Source: Photobacterium proteolyticum (lineage in GTDB: Bacteria; Pseudomonadota; Gammaproteobacteria; Enterobacterales; Vibrionaceae). From it: DNA of 64,000 nt. The notes under the pieces were generated by a model that saw only the letters and a program-made list of their open reading frames with translations, had not been told where the DNA came from and did no database searches. The DNA lies in NCBI RefSeq assembly GCF_001939735.1, contig NZ_MJIL01000092.1, positions 70,185-134,184 on the forward strand, in the 5' to 3' direction. Positions 52,797-60,796 of this stretch are shown here, in pieces; position 1 is the first letter of the stretch; every line of letters starts with the position of its first letter. Made by a program: the position numbers and the translations under genes.

Positions 52797-53996
52797 ATGA
52801 ACAAAAAGCTTCTAGCAAGTATCATTGGGCTGTCATTTTGTGCTTCAGCACAAGCTGCGGTGTCGGTTATAAGTGATACTACTAACGCAATCACTTTAAA
52901 GGTAACGGAAAGTTATACTCTTGGCGATAATGATACGATGACAAGTGCCAAAGACATTAACTTAGAATCTGCGAAGAAATCAGCATCAGATTATGCTGGT
53001 ACATATGTTGAGAGCGAATTAGAAGTTTCTGGCAACAAAATAACGAAACAGCAAATTAGAATACTTACTGCGGGCTTTATGGAAGTTAAAGATCGTACTA
53101 ACTCTCGCTCAATTGATAAATCCGGTAACATTGTTCTCAATACAACAGCCAATATTAGATTATCAAAAGAGTCGATTCGAGATGGCTTGGCAAAACTTAA
53201 GTCGGATCCTGAGCGTAAAGCAAAAATTAAGTCATTGGAAGCCGATAATAAGCGACTTCGAGATGAGTTAGTCTCACTGACACGCAAGATTAATTCTGAT
53301 AACTCTAGTACAGAGTTAATGAAGGCGCGTGAATTGGTGTTAGATGAGTTGGATCGTAACCGCGAAGCTACACGTCAGGCCTTCGAGCAAGGTACCTTGT
53401 TTCAGTTAGCAATGCTTGAAGATAATGAATACGATCTCGCACTTGATGACTTAACCATGAACGTGTTGAACGTATTTAAAAATGAAACCAAAGTCACGAT
53501 GGGTAAGCCTAACTTCGTTAAAAATAAAGATGGTAGTTTTAATGTATCTGTGCCAGTAGATTGGAACCTTCCAACCAAAAGTACGCTACCAACACTTAGT
53601 AAGTATTTTAAGATTGACGATTTTTCCCGTCGTTGCCGAAGGATTAAATACTCGGTTTGTCTTTCCTATTACAATAATAATGACGATAGACAAAAGAAAC
53701 CTTATACAGAAAAGCTTCTTGGGGCGCTCAAATCCAAGGTTATCGCTATCGAAATCGACTCAAAATATGGCAAAGGTTACTTACCAATCAGCGGTGAACT
53801 TGGTCATGTTGGTAACGACACATACGGTTTTCAACACGCAAATGACTCGAAAAACAAAAACCTTCTTAGCTATAGTTACAGAAATCCTATTATTATCAGG
53901 AATTTATCGGAGTCACAACTTAGATCTATTACGTCACTAAATGCTAAGGTGGTTGTGATGAATAAAGATGACCTTTACAGATGGAAGTATGACTAA
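52797..53996 (+). CDS. Exported protein with FlgT-N/LPP20-like domain and coiled coil
   Basis: A 399-residue protein with a clear signal peptide (cleaved near AQA-AVS). Residues about 45-125 (SAKDINLESAKKSASDYAGT then QIRILTAGFMEVKD and TTANIRLSKESI) resemble the FlgT N-terminal/LPP20-type domain, in which an Ala-rich helix precedes strands. A coiled coil follows at about 137-185 (KIKSLEADNKRLRDELVSL). The C-terminal half is unassigned and contains a Cys pair (RRCRRIKYSVCLSY). First gene of a three-gene operon; its stop overlaps the next start. Confidence 0.65.
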   Translation: MNKKLLASIIGLSFCASAQAAVSVISDTTNAITLKVTESYTLGDNDTMTSAKDINLESAKKSASDYAGTYVESELEVSGNKITKQQIRILTAGFMEVKDRTNSRSIDKSGNIVLNTTANIRLSKESIRDGLAKLKSDPERKAKIKSLEADNKRLRDELVSLTRKINSDNSSTELMKARELVLDELDRNREATRQAFEQGTLFQLAMLEDNEYDLALDDLTMNVLNVFKNETKVTMGKPNFVKNKDGSFNVSVPVDWNLPTKSTLPTLSKYFKIDDFSRRCRRIKYSVCLSYYNNNDDRQKKPYTEKLLGALKSKVIAIEIDSKYGKGYLPISGELGHVGNDTYGFQHANDSKNKNLLSYSYRNPIIIRNLSESQLRSITSLNAKVVVMNKDDLYRWKYD

Positions 53997-54336
53997 ATAT
54001 TTGGCCTTATCAATCATTCTGTTTAGCTTTGGTGTTTCTGCTGATATAGAAGGTAGTGCATGTGTTCCTGATTCTGGTAATAGGTATATCGACGAGATCA
54101 CAGCAAAAGCCAAAGCTAAGGGGGCGCTCTCTCATGAGCTTGGAGCTACGGTTACCGCAAAGACTCGCTTAGAGACGGTGACAGAAGAGAGTGCCAATAA
54201 CATCCAAACAAAGGATGTGCTTACAGAAGAGATCAATTTAAAGAGTAAGCATCAGATTACAGGCGTCCAAACCGTGTTTTCTGATTATAAGCTTTTAAAT
54301 GGTGAACGTTATTATTGTGTTGAACTGACACAGTAA
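53989..54336 (+). CDS. Small exported protein of the FlgT-N-like operon
   Basis: A 115-residue protein with a signal peptide (LALSIILFSFGVSA). The remainder reads RYIDEITAKAKAKGALSHEL, then TVTAKTRLETVTEES and YCVELTQ at the end, the same helix-then-strand plan as its neighbours. Two cysteines (GSACVP and YYCVEL) may pair. The ATG at 53989 overlaps the stop of the preceding gene, with GGAAG just upstream. An in-frame ATG at 53968 would spoil the signal peptide. Confidence 0.6.
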   Translation: MTKYLALSIILFSFGVSADIEGSACVPDSGNRYIDEITAKAKAKGALSHELGATVTAKTRLETVTEESANNIQTKDVLTEEINLKSKHQITGVQTVFSDYKLLNGERYYCVELTQ

Positions 54337-54362
54337 ATTCGCTTAATTTGCAAGGACTGTAC

Positions 54363-54959
54363 ATGAAAAAAACATTGATTGCTCTTACTTCAGTTAGCCT
54401 GTTAACTATTTCTGGTTGCTCATCTGCGCCAACGGCTACTGAATTGGCTGAAGATCAGATAAAAGCTGAGCAAGTTATTGCTGATGCAAAGCAAGAGAAA
54501 GCTGAAAAACAATTGAGCAATATTCCTGATTGGGTACTGAATCCACCTCAAAATGATGTTACAGGTGTTTATGGGATTGGTATCGCGGAAAGCTCGAAAC
54601 TGAATATTGCGATTAAGAAAGCGACGCTTAATGCTCAATTTGAATTAGCAAAAGCATTCAATCAAGAGATGTCCGGTAATGAGAAAAGCTTTATTCAAGA
54701 AAGTAACTCCGGAGTAACAGAGCAATATACTCAGCTGATTGATACTATCGTAGATAATGTACCTATGGGCGGCTATGTAACAGTCAGGCAAGAAGCGGTG
54801 ACCAATGATGGTAAGTTTACTGTATATAAATTGATGAAGCTTACCTACGAGCAAGCGCAAAAAGCAGCTCAAAAGGCTAGTATGCAATCAACAGATGATA
54901 AGATAAAAAATGCCTTTAGAGAGCTTGAAGAAAGATTAGATAGTCGGAAAAAAGCTTAA
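54363..54959 (+). CDS. LPP20-family lipoprotein
   Basis: A 198-residue lipoprotein. The signal peptide ends in the lipobox ISGC (Cys about 19). A charged helix (EDQIKAEQVIADAKQEKAEKQ) is followed by the LPP20 domain: IPDWVLNPPQNDVTGVYGIG, then AIKKATLNAQFELAKAF and VYKLMKLTYEQAQ. Related domains occur in FlgP and other envelope lipoproteins of vibrios. The ATG at 54363 has AAGGA upstream. A perfect terminator follows, closing the three-gene unit. Confidence 0.78.
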   Translation: MKKTLIALTSVSLLTISGCSSAPTATELAEDQIKAEQVIADAKQEKAEKQLSNIPDWVLNPPQNDVTGVYGIGIAESSKLNIAIKKATLNAQFELAKAFNQEMSGNEKSFIQESNSGVTEQYTQLIDTIVDNVPMGGYVTVRQEAVTNDGKFTVYKLMKLTYEQAQKAAQKASMQSTDDKIKNAFRELEERLDSRKKA

Positions 54960-54972
54960 AAATAATGTTAGA

Positions 54973-54998
54973 GGTCGATAGTAATATCGACCTTTTTT
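54973..54998 (+). terminator. Terminator of the three-gene envelope operon
   Basis: GGTCGATA pairs with TATCGACC around GTAA and is followed by six T residues. Confidence 0.9.
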
Positions 54999-55005
54999 AT
55001 TTCTG

Positions 55006-55839
55006 CTAAGACATGGTAATAAGCTTCTTCATACCATCAAGCATTGCGGCTGCGACTTCGTAGTGGTCCGCTTCCCATAACTGGTCATTGAGGAATTCGC
55101 CTGAGTAGAAGCCGTTATAACCGGTGCTCTTGATAGCATCGACCCACTCCTGGAGAGGGATTTCACCGTCTCCTAGTAAATAGCCTCTTAGCTCTTTTTC
55201 GTCGACCCAGGGAGCGCCGACGTCAGGGCGGGTACCGTCAGAAAGGTGTACGTTATAGATGAGTTGTTTGTCGATTTTTGCCATGTCTTCAGGCGCTGCA
55301 CCTCGGCAGGCCCAGAAATGCCAGGTGTCGAGCACAAATCCGAAATTGTCACGTCCAACCGCATCATATAACCGGTAGTAGTCTTCGAGGGTCGCTATCG
55401 GTGTCCAGGCTGCGCCTTCGTATTGGAAACGAATACCGTGTTCTTTGCCAATATCTGCAATACGCCTGATGTTTTGCGCAGTGATCCGGATATTGTCCTC
55501 AACAGAGAGTCCGTTAAGTGCTTCGAAGGCATTTAACTGAATGGTCGGTGCGCCTATTTCGGCAGCAAATCGACATAGCGTGGTGACGTTGTCAAATACG
55601 GTCTGTTGGGTCGCCAAGTCGGTGGCTTCAACAGATCCTACGATGTCGATAGCACTAGGCGTAATTTGAGCTTCTTCAAGTCGAGATTTCAGAGCGGAAG
55701 CCGTTAATCCTGCCTGAATATAACGCCATAGCTTATCTGTGTGAATTTCCAGCCCCTGATAGCCAGTCTCTCTGGCTAAGCGGATGTCGCTGACGATATT
55801 GCTGTGCAGTGAGCACATTCCATGTAATGCGTAGCGCAT
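55006..55839 (-). CDS. Sugar-phosphate isomerase/epimerase, IolI-like
   Basis: A 277-residue TIM-barrel protein of the xylose-isomerase-like family, the length of IolI. Metal-site phrases are FQYEGAAWTP, FVLDTWHFWACRG, NVHLSDGTRPD and FYSGEFLND, supplying the Glu, Asp, His and Glu ligands. Its place in the inositol locus suggests inosose isomerisation (IolI) or, less likely, dehydration (IolE). GAGGG precedes the ATG. It is divergent from iolB, with two probable operator sites in between. Confidence 0.82.
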   Translation of the reverse strand: MRYALHGMCSLHSNIVSDIRLARETGYQGLEIHTDKLWRYIQAGLTASALKSRLEEAQITPSAIDIVGSVEATDLATQQTVFDNVTTLCRFAAEIGAPTIQLNAFEALNGLSVEDNIRITAQNIRRIADIGKEHGIRFQYEGAAWTPIATLEDYYRLYDAVGRDNFGFVLDTWHFWACRGAAPEDMAKIDKQLIYNVHLSDGTRPDVGAPWVDEKELRGYLLGDGEIPLQEWVDAIKSTGYNGFYSGEFLNDQLWEADHYEVAAAMLDGMKKLITMS

Positions 55840-55921
55840 GATAAATCCCTCGTGAAGTCGTGATCGAACAGGTTGCTCTTAGCTGTTATTGAAGGCTGAG
55901 TATAGTTTCAAAAAAGAGGTT

Positions 55922-55935
55922 GAAAAATATTTTTC
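55922..55935. promoter_or_regulatory. Putative RpiR/IolR operator
   Basis: GAAAAATATTTTTC is a perfect 14-bp palindrome, 83 bases before the iolI-like start. Confidence 0.6.
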
Positions 55936-56051
55936 GGTTTGTTTTTATATTGAGCCCACAAAAATGATAATAAACACTGCGTACTCACTGTGTTGTTGTC
56001 CATATCTAATATTGTGGGGTTATGATTAGGCTGGGCCACATGCTTTTCGGT

Positions 56052-56065
56052 GAAAAATATTTATC
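56052..56065. promoter_or_regulatory. Putative RpiR/IolR operator, one mismatch
   Basis: GAAAAATATTTATC differs at one base from the perfect palindrome and lies in the iolB promoter side of the divergent region. Confidence 0.5.
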
Positions 56066-56304
56066 GCGCCATGCTCAATCAGTGAGAACAGTCGTGGAGA
56101 TTAACTGGCTATGGTGAAGCGGAAGAATTTATGCCAGATACGCAACAAAAGGCGTTTAATTTTTACGCATGTTATCTCGCCCACAAAATGAACGATGCAC
56201 TAACATTTTATTTTGGAATGTAAGTTTCATGTTGATACTATTTTGAAAAATTAATTCTATAAGCTGAGTATGAAGCCAGCACAACGAGAAAGTGAGGTCA
56301 GTAA

Positions 56305-57129
56305 ATGTCAACGTTGCTATCTAAATATCAATCGCCGGATCATCTGGGCAATACTCAACGGATTACTCCTGAATCTGCAGGGTGGGGATATGTTGGGTTT
56401 GAGGTGTATCAGCTGGAAGTTGGTCAGAGCCTGACTATGTCAGCATCAGACAATGAGGTATGTCTGGTACTGGTTGGCGGAAAAGCGACGGTTACGACAG
56501 ATACAGCCTGTTTTGAGAACATTGGCGACAGAATGGGGCCGTTTGAACGTAAGAAACCCTATGCTGTCTATGTTGCAAAAGGTGAGGCATATACCGTTGT
56601 CGCCAATACGCCGCTGGAACTTGCAGTATGCCTTGCGCCGGGAAAAGGGAATTATCCGACCCGCTTGATAGGGCCGGAGGATATCGATGCTGAATCTCGC
56701 GGTGTTGGTAACAACCGTCGTTATGTTCATAACATTTTGCCGGATTATAAAGAGGCGGACAGTCTGCTGGTGGTTGAAGTGTATACCGACGAAGGCTGTA
56801 CCAGCTCCTATCCGAGCCACAAGCATGATCACAGTGCCGAACCGGCAGAAACCTACCTCGAAGAAACCTATTATCACCGGCTCAATCCCGAGCAGGGTTT
56901 TTGTATGCAGCGTGTCTATACCGACGATCGTGAGTTGGATGAGTGCATGGCGGTATACAACAAAGATGTCGTTCAGGTTCCGAAGGGCTATCACCCGGTG
57001 GCAACGATTGCCGGTTATGACAGCTACTACCTGAATGTGATGGCAGGTCCCGTGCGGAAATGGTTGTTTACCTGGGAGCCTGATCATCGATGGATAAACA
57101 GTGAAACTTACGCCGAAAAGAATAAATAA
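56305..57129 (+). CDS. iolB: 5-deoxy-glucuronate isomerase
   Basis: A 274-residue bicupin enzyme that converts 5-deoxy-glucuronate to 2-deoxy-5-keto-gluconate in inositol breakdown. The typical C-terminal metal site is seen: SYPSHKHDH (His ligands), a Glu in AETYLEETYYHRLNP, and the last His in VPKGYHPV. The end VMAGPVRKWLFTWEPDHRWI is diagnostic. GAGG precedes the ATG. iolG follows after 93 bases on the same strand. Confidence 0.94.
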   Translation: MSTLLSKYQSPDHLGNTQRITPESAGWGYVGFEVYQLEVGQSLTMSASDNEVCLVLVGGKATVTTDTACFENIGDRMGPFERKKPYAVYVAKGEAYTVVANTPLELAVCLAPGKGNYPTRLIGPEDIDAESRGVGNNRRYVHNILPDYKEADSLLVVEVYTDEGCTSSYPSHKHDHSAEPAETYLEETYYHRLNPEQGFCMQRVYTDDRELDECMAVYNKDVVQVPKGYHPVATIAGYDSYYLNVMAGPVRKWLFTWEPDHRWINSETYAEKNK

Positions 57130-57222
57130 CAATCAACAACCTAAACCCATTATTTTAATAACGTGAAACCCGCGAGCACTTTGATAAATAGAGAACAGTG
57201 CTCGCTAGCTAAGGAGTCAGGC

Positions 57223-58209
57223 ATGTTTAATATCGCGCTATTTGGGGCTGGCCGTATTGGTCAGGTTCATGCTGTCAATATTGCTAATCACCCGGAAACG
57301 AATCTCTACTCTGTGATCGACCCTTATTTGGAAGGGGCACAGAAGCTGGCAATTCAGTACGATGCTGTTATTCAGAGCGTGGAAGAAGCGATGGCTGATC
57401 CGGCTGTTCATGGAGTATGCATTGGTTCAGCAACTGATACCCATGCCAATTTAATCGAGTTGGCTGCCCAAAATGGCAAAGCAATTTTCTGTGAAAAGCC
57501 AATTGACCTTGATCTTAGCCGTGTACGTGACTGTCTGGCAGTTGTGAAGCAGCATAATGCACCTATGATGGTGGGCTTCAACCGCCGCTACGATCCTCAG
57601 TTCCGTCAGGTAAGGGAACAGTTAAGTGCGGGGGTGATCGGCAAAGCCGAATCCCTGCTTATCACTTCGCGTGATCCGTCGCCACCGCCAGCGGAATACA
57701 GCAAAGTTTCCGGTGGGATGTTCCGGGACATGACAATCCATGATTTGGATATGGCCCGTTTTATCATCGGTGAAGATCCTGTTTCTATCTCCGCCCATGG
57801 TAGTTGCATGGTCGATCCGGCCATTGGAGAAGCTGGCGATATCGACACGGCCGTGATCGTGATGAATTTCCCGTCTGGTGCAATTGCCACAATTACCAAC
57901 AGCCGCCGCTCTGGCTATGGCTACGATCAGCGTATCGAGCTTCACGGTGAGAAGGGTTTGCTTCAGGCCGGAAATGTCAAAGAAAACCTGGTTCAGCACT
58001 GGGGTGAGCAAGGTTGTATCAGCGCCAAGCCGCAGCATTTCTTCCTGGAACGCTATCAGGCTGCCTATATTGCAGAATGGCAGCGTTTTGTTGATGTTCT
58101 GGCTGGTAAATGCGAGCCGGAATGTAATGGCTATGATGGTGAGCAGGCGCTGGTTCTGGCTGAAGCGGCACTTGAGGCGCTCCATAGTGGCAAGACAGTA
58201 TCGCTGTAG
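57223..58209 (+). CDS. iolG: Inositol 2-dehydrogenase
   Basis: A 328-residue NAD-dependent enzyme that oxidises myo-inositol to scyllo-inosose, the first catabolic step. It has the Rossmann motif FGAGRIGQVHA, the EKP motif in FCEKPIDLDL with the catalytic Lys, and GGMFRDMTIHDLDMARFI with the conserved Asp and His. An AAGGAG site lies just before the ATG at 57223; the longer frame from 57163 is rejected. A good terminator follows. Confidence 0.93.
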   Translation: MFNIALFGAGRIGQVHAVNIANHPETNLYSVIDPYLEGAQKLAIQYDAVIQSVEEAMADPAVHGVCIGSATDTHANLIELAAQNGKAIFCEKPIDLDLSRVRDCLAVVKQHNAPMMVGFNRRYDPQFRQVREQLSAGVIGKAESLLITSRDPSPPPAEYSKVSGGMFRDMTIHDLDMARFIIGEDPVSISAHGSCMVDPAIGEAGDIDTAVIVMNFPSGAIATITNSRRSGYGYDQRIELHGEKGLLQAGNVKENLVQHWGEQGCISAKPQHFFLERYQAAYIAEWQRFVDVLAGKCEPECNGYDGEQALVLAEAALEALHSGKTVSL

Positions 58210-58376
58210 TGAAATAACTTTGTAATGAAGTAGCAAGGTTACCCCGTGTTCCTAATAAGTGGTTTGTTCAGATAACCTAGATGAGTGAGTAGGGAGCTGA
58301 ATTCAGCCCGGTATCAACCCCCATTGATACCGCGTTGGCAGATAAAGAGCTTAATTGAATGAATTGCTTAGTTTTA

Positions 58377-58400
58377 GCCTCGCAACTGCGAGGCTTTTTT
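58377..58400 (+). terminator. Terminator after iolG
   Basis: AGCCTCGCA pairs with TGCGAGGCT around a C-rich two-base turn and is followed by a T run, about 170 bases after iolG. Confidence 0.85.
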
Positions 58401-58493
58401 AGTTTTGTACTGTTGGTTTTGAACGGCTAGCGGCTAACGTGAAGCTTTTAGCATCAAATTGTGAGAAGGGTTGCTGCAGCAGGCAGGAAAAGC

Positions 58494-59357
58494 CTAGCGT
58501 GTTGCTGTGGTCGATTTGGATTCGCCTTTTGTTTCACCTTGCTTGTACGCCAATGATACGGCCAGTGTCTGAGCCAGGCACAGAGAGGCGGACTGAGAGC
58601 GGAATGCATCCACTTGGGCTTCTTTGACAATGAAACAAACATCGCTAAATGAAGCCAATGGGCTGATTTGGCTGTCGGTCATGACGATTTGCTTGGCACC
58701 GACCTGAGAGACGATTTCACTGAGCTCGACCGTTTCCTGGGCATAGGGAGTGAAGCTGACTGAAATAACAGCATCATTGGGGCCGATCATGCTCAGCTGT
58801 TCCTTGAACATCCCGCCAAGGCCGTCAATCAGGAATGCCCGGCGCTCAAGGTGGCGCAGTGCATAGGTCAGATAGGATGCAACGCTGAACGAGCGACGCA
58901 GGCCTATTAGGTAGATGTTGTCGGCATTGGCGAGGATATCGACTGCCTGCTGCAGTTTTTCCGGTGAAGTTTGCGTGGCGAGTTGCTGCATAGCTTGAGC
59001 ATTGGCGCGGGCAAACTCCTGCAGGATGTCTTCTGGGCGCTCTGGTGGGGTATGGTTACCTTCCAGTTCCTTAAAAAGCCTTGCTCTGTCGGTGTAGCTT
59101 GCTGTTTCTTCAACCAGGTTACGACGAAATAGCTGTTTCATTTCATTGAAACCGGTAAAGCCAAAGGCATTGGCAAAGCGGATAAGGGTAGAGGGGGGGA
59201 CGTCGGCCTGTTTGGCGATCACCGCCACTGTATCGAAAGCGATGCTGTTTGTGTTATCCAGCACGTACTCAGCGACTTGTTGCAGACGCTTGCTCAAATC
59301 GCCATAGCGAGAGCGAATCTGATCCTGAAGCTCAGTCAGGTTAGTAGCTGCAGACAT
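58494..59357 (-). CDS. RpiR-family regulator, probable inositol repressor (IolR-like)
   Basis: A 287-residue regulator. The N-terminal RpiR helix-turn-helix reads VAVIAKQADVPPSTLIRFANAFGFTGFNEMKQLFRR. A SIS sugar-phosphate domain follows (NIYLIGLRRSFSVASYLTYAL, then DAVISVSFTPYAQETVELSEI). RpiR proteins commonly control inositol genes in proteobacteria and sense phosphorylated sugars. GGAG precedes the ATG. A degenerate locus palindrome lies 55 bases upstream, suggesting autoregulation. Confidence 0.9.
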   Translation of the reverse strand: MSAATNLTELQDQIRSRYGDLSKRLQQVAEYVLDNTNSIAFDTVAVIAKQADVPPSTLIRFANAFGFTGFNEMKQLFRRNLVEETASYTDRARLFKELEGNHTPPERPEDILQEFARANAQAMQQLATQTSPEKLQQAVDILANADNIYLIGLRRSFSVASYLTYALRHLERRAFLIDGLGGMFKEQLSMIGPNDAVISVSFTPYAQETVELSEIVSQVGAKQIVMTDSQISPLASFSDVCFIVKEAQVDAFRSQSASLCLAQTLAVSLAYKQGETKGESKSTTATR

Positions 59358-59411
59358 CTTTGTCTCCGTTTAAAAGTTCTGACTTAATTGTAGGGTTTTG
59401 TGCTTTGAAGT

Positions 59412-59425
59412 GAAACGTATTTTTC
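59412..59425. promoter_or_regulatory. Putative RpiR/IolR operator before the regulator gene
   Basis: GAAACGTATTTTTC keeps both half-site ends of the GAAAAATATTTTTC palindrome and lies 55 bases before the rpiR-type start. Confidence 0.45.
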
Positions 59426-59531
59426 AAATTCAGGTGTTTTAATTCCATGTTGGAATAATCATTTCGAGTGTGGTCACTGTTCGGGTGGATAGAACAACGA
59501 CTAATTTGGGCTCAATCTAGAAAAAAACGCG

Positions 59532-59566
59532 AAAAAAAAGCCACGCGTCCTGGGAGAAACGTGGCT
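59532..59566 (-). terminator. Terminator of the inositol ABC operon
   Basis: On the minus strand, AGCCACG pairs with CGTGGCT and is followed by eight T residues, about 100 bases after the permease stop. Confidence 0.85.
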
Positions 59567-59603
59567 ACCTCAACCCAAGGGGCCTACAGTCAAACTTGAA
59601 GTA

Positions 59604-59630
59604 ATACCAATCACTCATCCAGATTGGTAT
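59604..59630. repeat. ATACCAATC...GATTGGTAT inverted repeat
   Basis: Perfect 9-bp arms with a 9-base loop. Dispersed repeats of this form are common between genes in vibrios (from general knowledge). Confidence 0.6.
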
Positions 59631-59669
59631 AAAGAAGAGTGAATCAAATTAATCATATTGTTTGGTCAG

Positions 59670-60686
59670 TTATTTGCTCTTTTTCTGTCGCTTCATATCG
59701 AAGATAACGGCCACAACAATAACCAGACCTTTCACGACCTGCTGCCAATAGGCTGATACGTTGAGCAGATCCAGACCGTTTTGCAGTACACCCATAATCA
59801 TGGTGCCGATGATGGTGCCCTGAATGGTGCCGATACCACCGGCGTGAGAGACCCCACCGACAGTTGCTGCAGCGATGGCGTCAAGCTCGTACATAACCCC
59901 AAGGCCCGGTTGACCTGAGTTAATACGTGCAGCCAGAATTAGGGCTGCGATACCGGCAAGCAGTCCAGCGTAGGTATAAACCAGAATCTTGTATTTTTTA
60001 ACATTGATGCCTGATACATACGCGGCATTTTCATTACCGCCGATTGCGTAGGCATATTTACCGAAACGGGTGTAGTTAAGCAGGATGTAGGAAACAATTG
60101 CCATAATGATGAAAATCAGCACCGGAACAGGTAGCCCGGCAATATTTCCCTGACCAATCCACTGGTAGGAGTCAATCAGGCTACTAACAGGACGGCCGTC
60201 TGAATAGAGCAGGGCGGCGCCGCGGGCAATGATCATCATCCCCAGGGTGGCAATAAACGGAGGAACACCGGTAAAGGCAATCAACGCACCGTTGATAAAG
60301 CCGCAAAGAGCACCGACAGCAAGGGCTGCAATAATAGGTACAATAACCGGCAGTTCAGGCATGCTCGGGTACATCCGCATTCCCCAGTCCAGCGTTTGCG
60401 CCATACTGGCTGATACGACGGCAGCAACGGCAAGTACTGAACCGGAAGAAAGGTCAATGCCTCGGGTGATAATGATGATGGTGACGCCCAGAGCCAGCAG
60501 GCCGATACTGGCCATCTGAGTGACAACGTTAAGTAGGTTGGCCACGGTCAGGAAGGCCGGGGATAAAATCGACATCACCACACACATGGCGACAAAGACA
60601 ACATAAATGGCATATTTCGAGGCAAATCGCTTCATGTTTGCCGAAGAGCTTTCGCCCTCTGTTGTCCGTAGCAGTTTCGCAATCAT
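59670..60686 (-). CDS. Sugar ABC transporter permease, RbsC type (inositol)
   Basis: A 338-residue permease with about ten helices. Family phrases are ALGVTIIIITRGIDLSSGSVLAV, GVPPFIATLGMMIIARG, ALIGG-like AYAIGGNENAAYVSGINV and TVGGVSHAGGIGTIQGTIIG. It forms the membrane channel for the ATPase at 60797. AAGGA precedes the ATG. It is the last gene of the import operon. Confidence 0.92.
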   Translation of the reverse strand: MIAKLLRTTEGESSSANMKRFASKYAIYVVFVAMCVVMSILSPAFLTVANLLNVVTQMASIGLLALGVTIIIITRGIDLSSGSVLAVAAVVSASMAQTLDWGMRMYPSMPELPVIVPIIAALAVGALCGFINGALIAFTGVPPFIATLGMMIIARGAALLYSDGRPVSSLIDSYQWIGQGNIAGLPVPVLIFIIMAIVSYILLNYTRFGKYAYAIGGNENAAYVSGINVKKYKILVYTYAGLLAGIAALILAARINSGQPGLGVMYELDAIAAATVGGVSHAGGIGTIQGTIIGTMIMGVLQNGLDLLNVSAYWQQVVKGLVIVVAVIFDMKRQKKSK

Positions 60687-60796
60687 AACTACATTCCTTG
60701 ATTTGTTTCATGCTATTTGGGTTTCCGCCGGGCGGATATGACGCTTATTCGTTTGCAAGCGCCAGCTTGGTATCGAGTCTTTATTTGTCTTGATGA

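Larger units (their letters stand above)
55840..56304. promoter_or_regulatory. Divergent control region between iolI-like gene and iolB
   Basis: This 465-base region holds two copies of the locus palindrome (55922-55935 perfect, 56052-56065 with one change). No gene is seen. Confidence 0.65.
59358..59669. other. Intergenic region between rpiR-type gene and permease
   Basis: Holds the operator at 59412-59425, a TTCCA-TGT-TGGAA dyad (about 59443-59455), the terminator at 59532-59566 and the inverted repeat at 59604-59630. No gene is seen. Confidence 0.6.
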
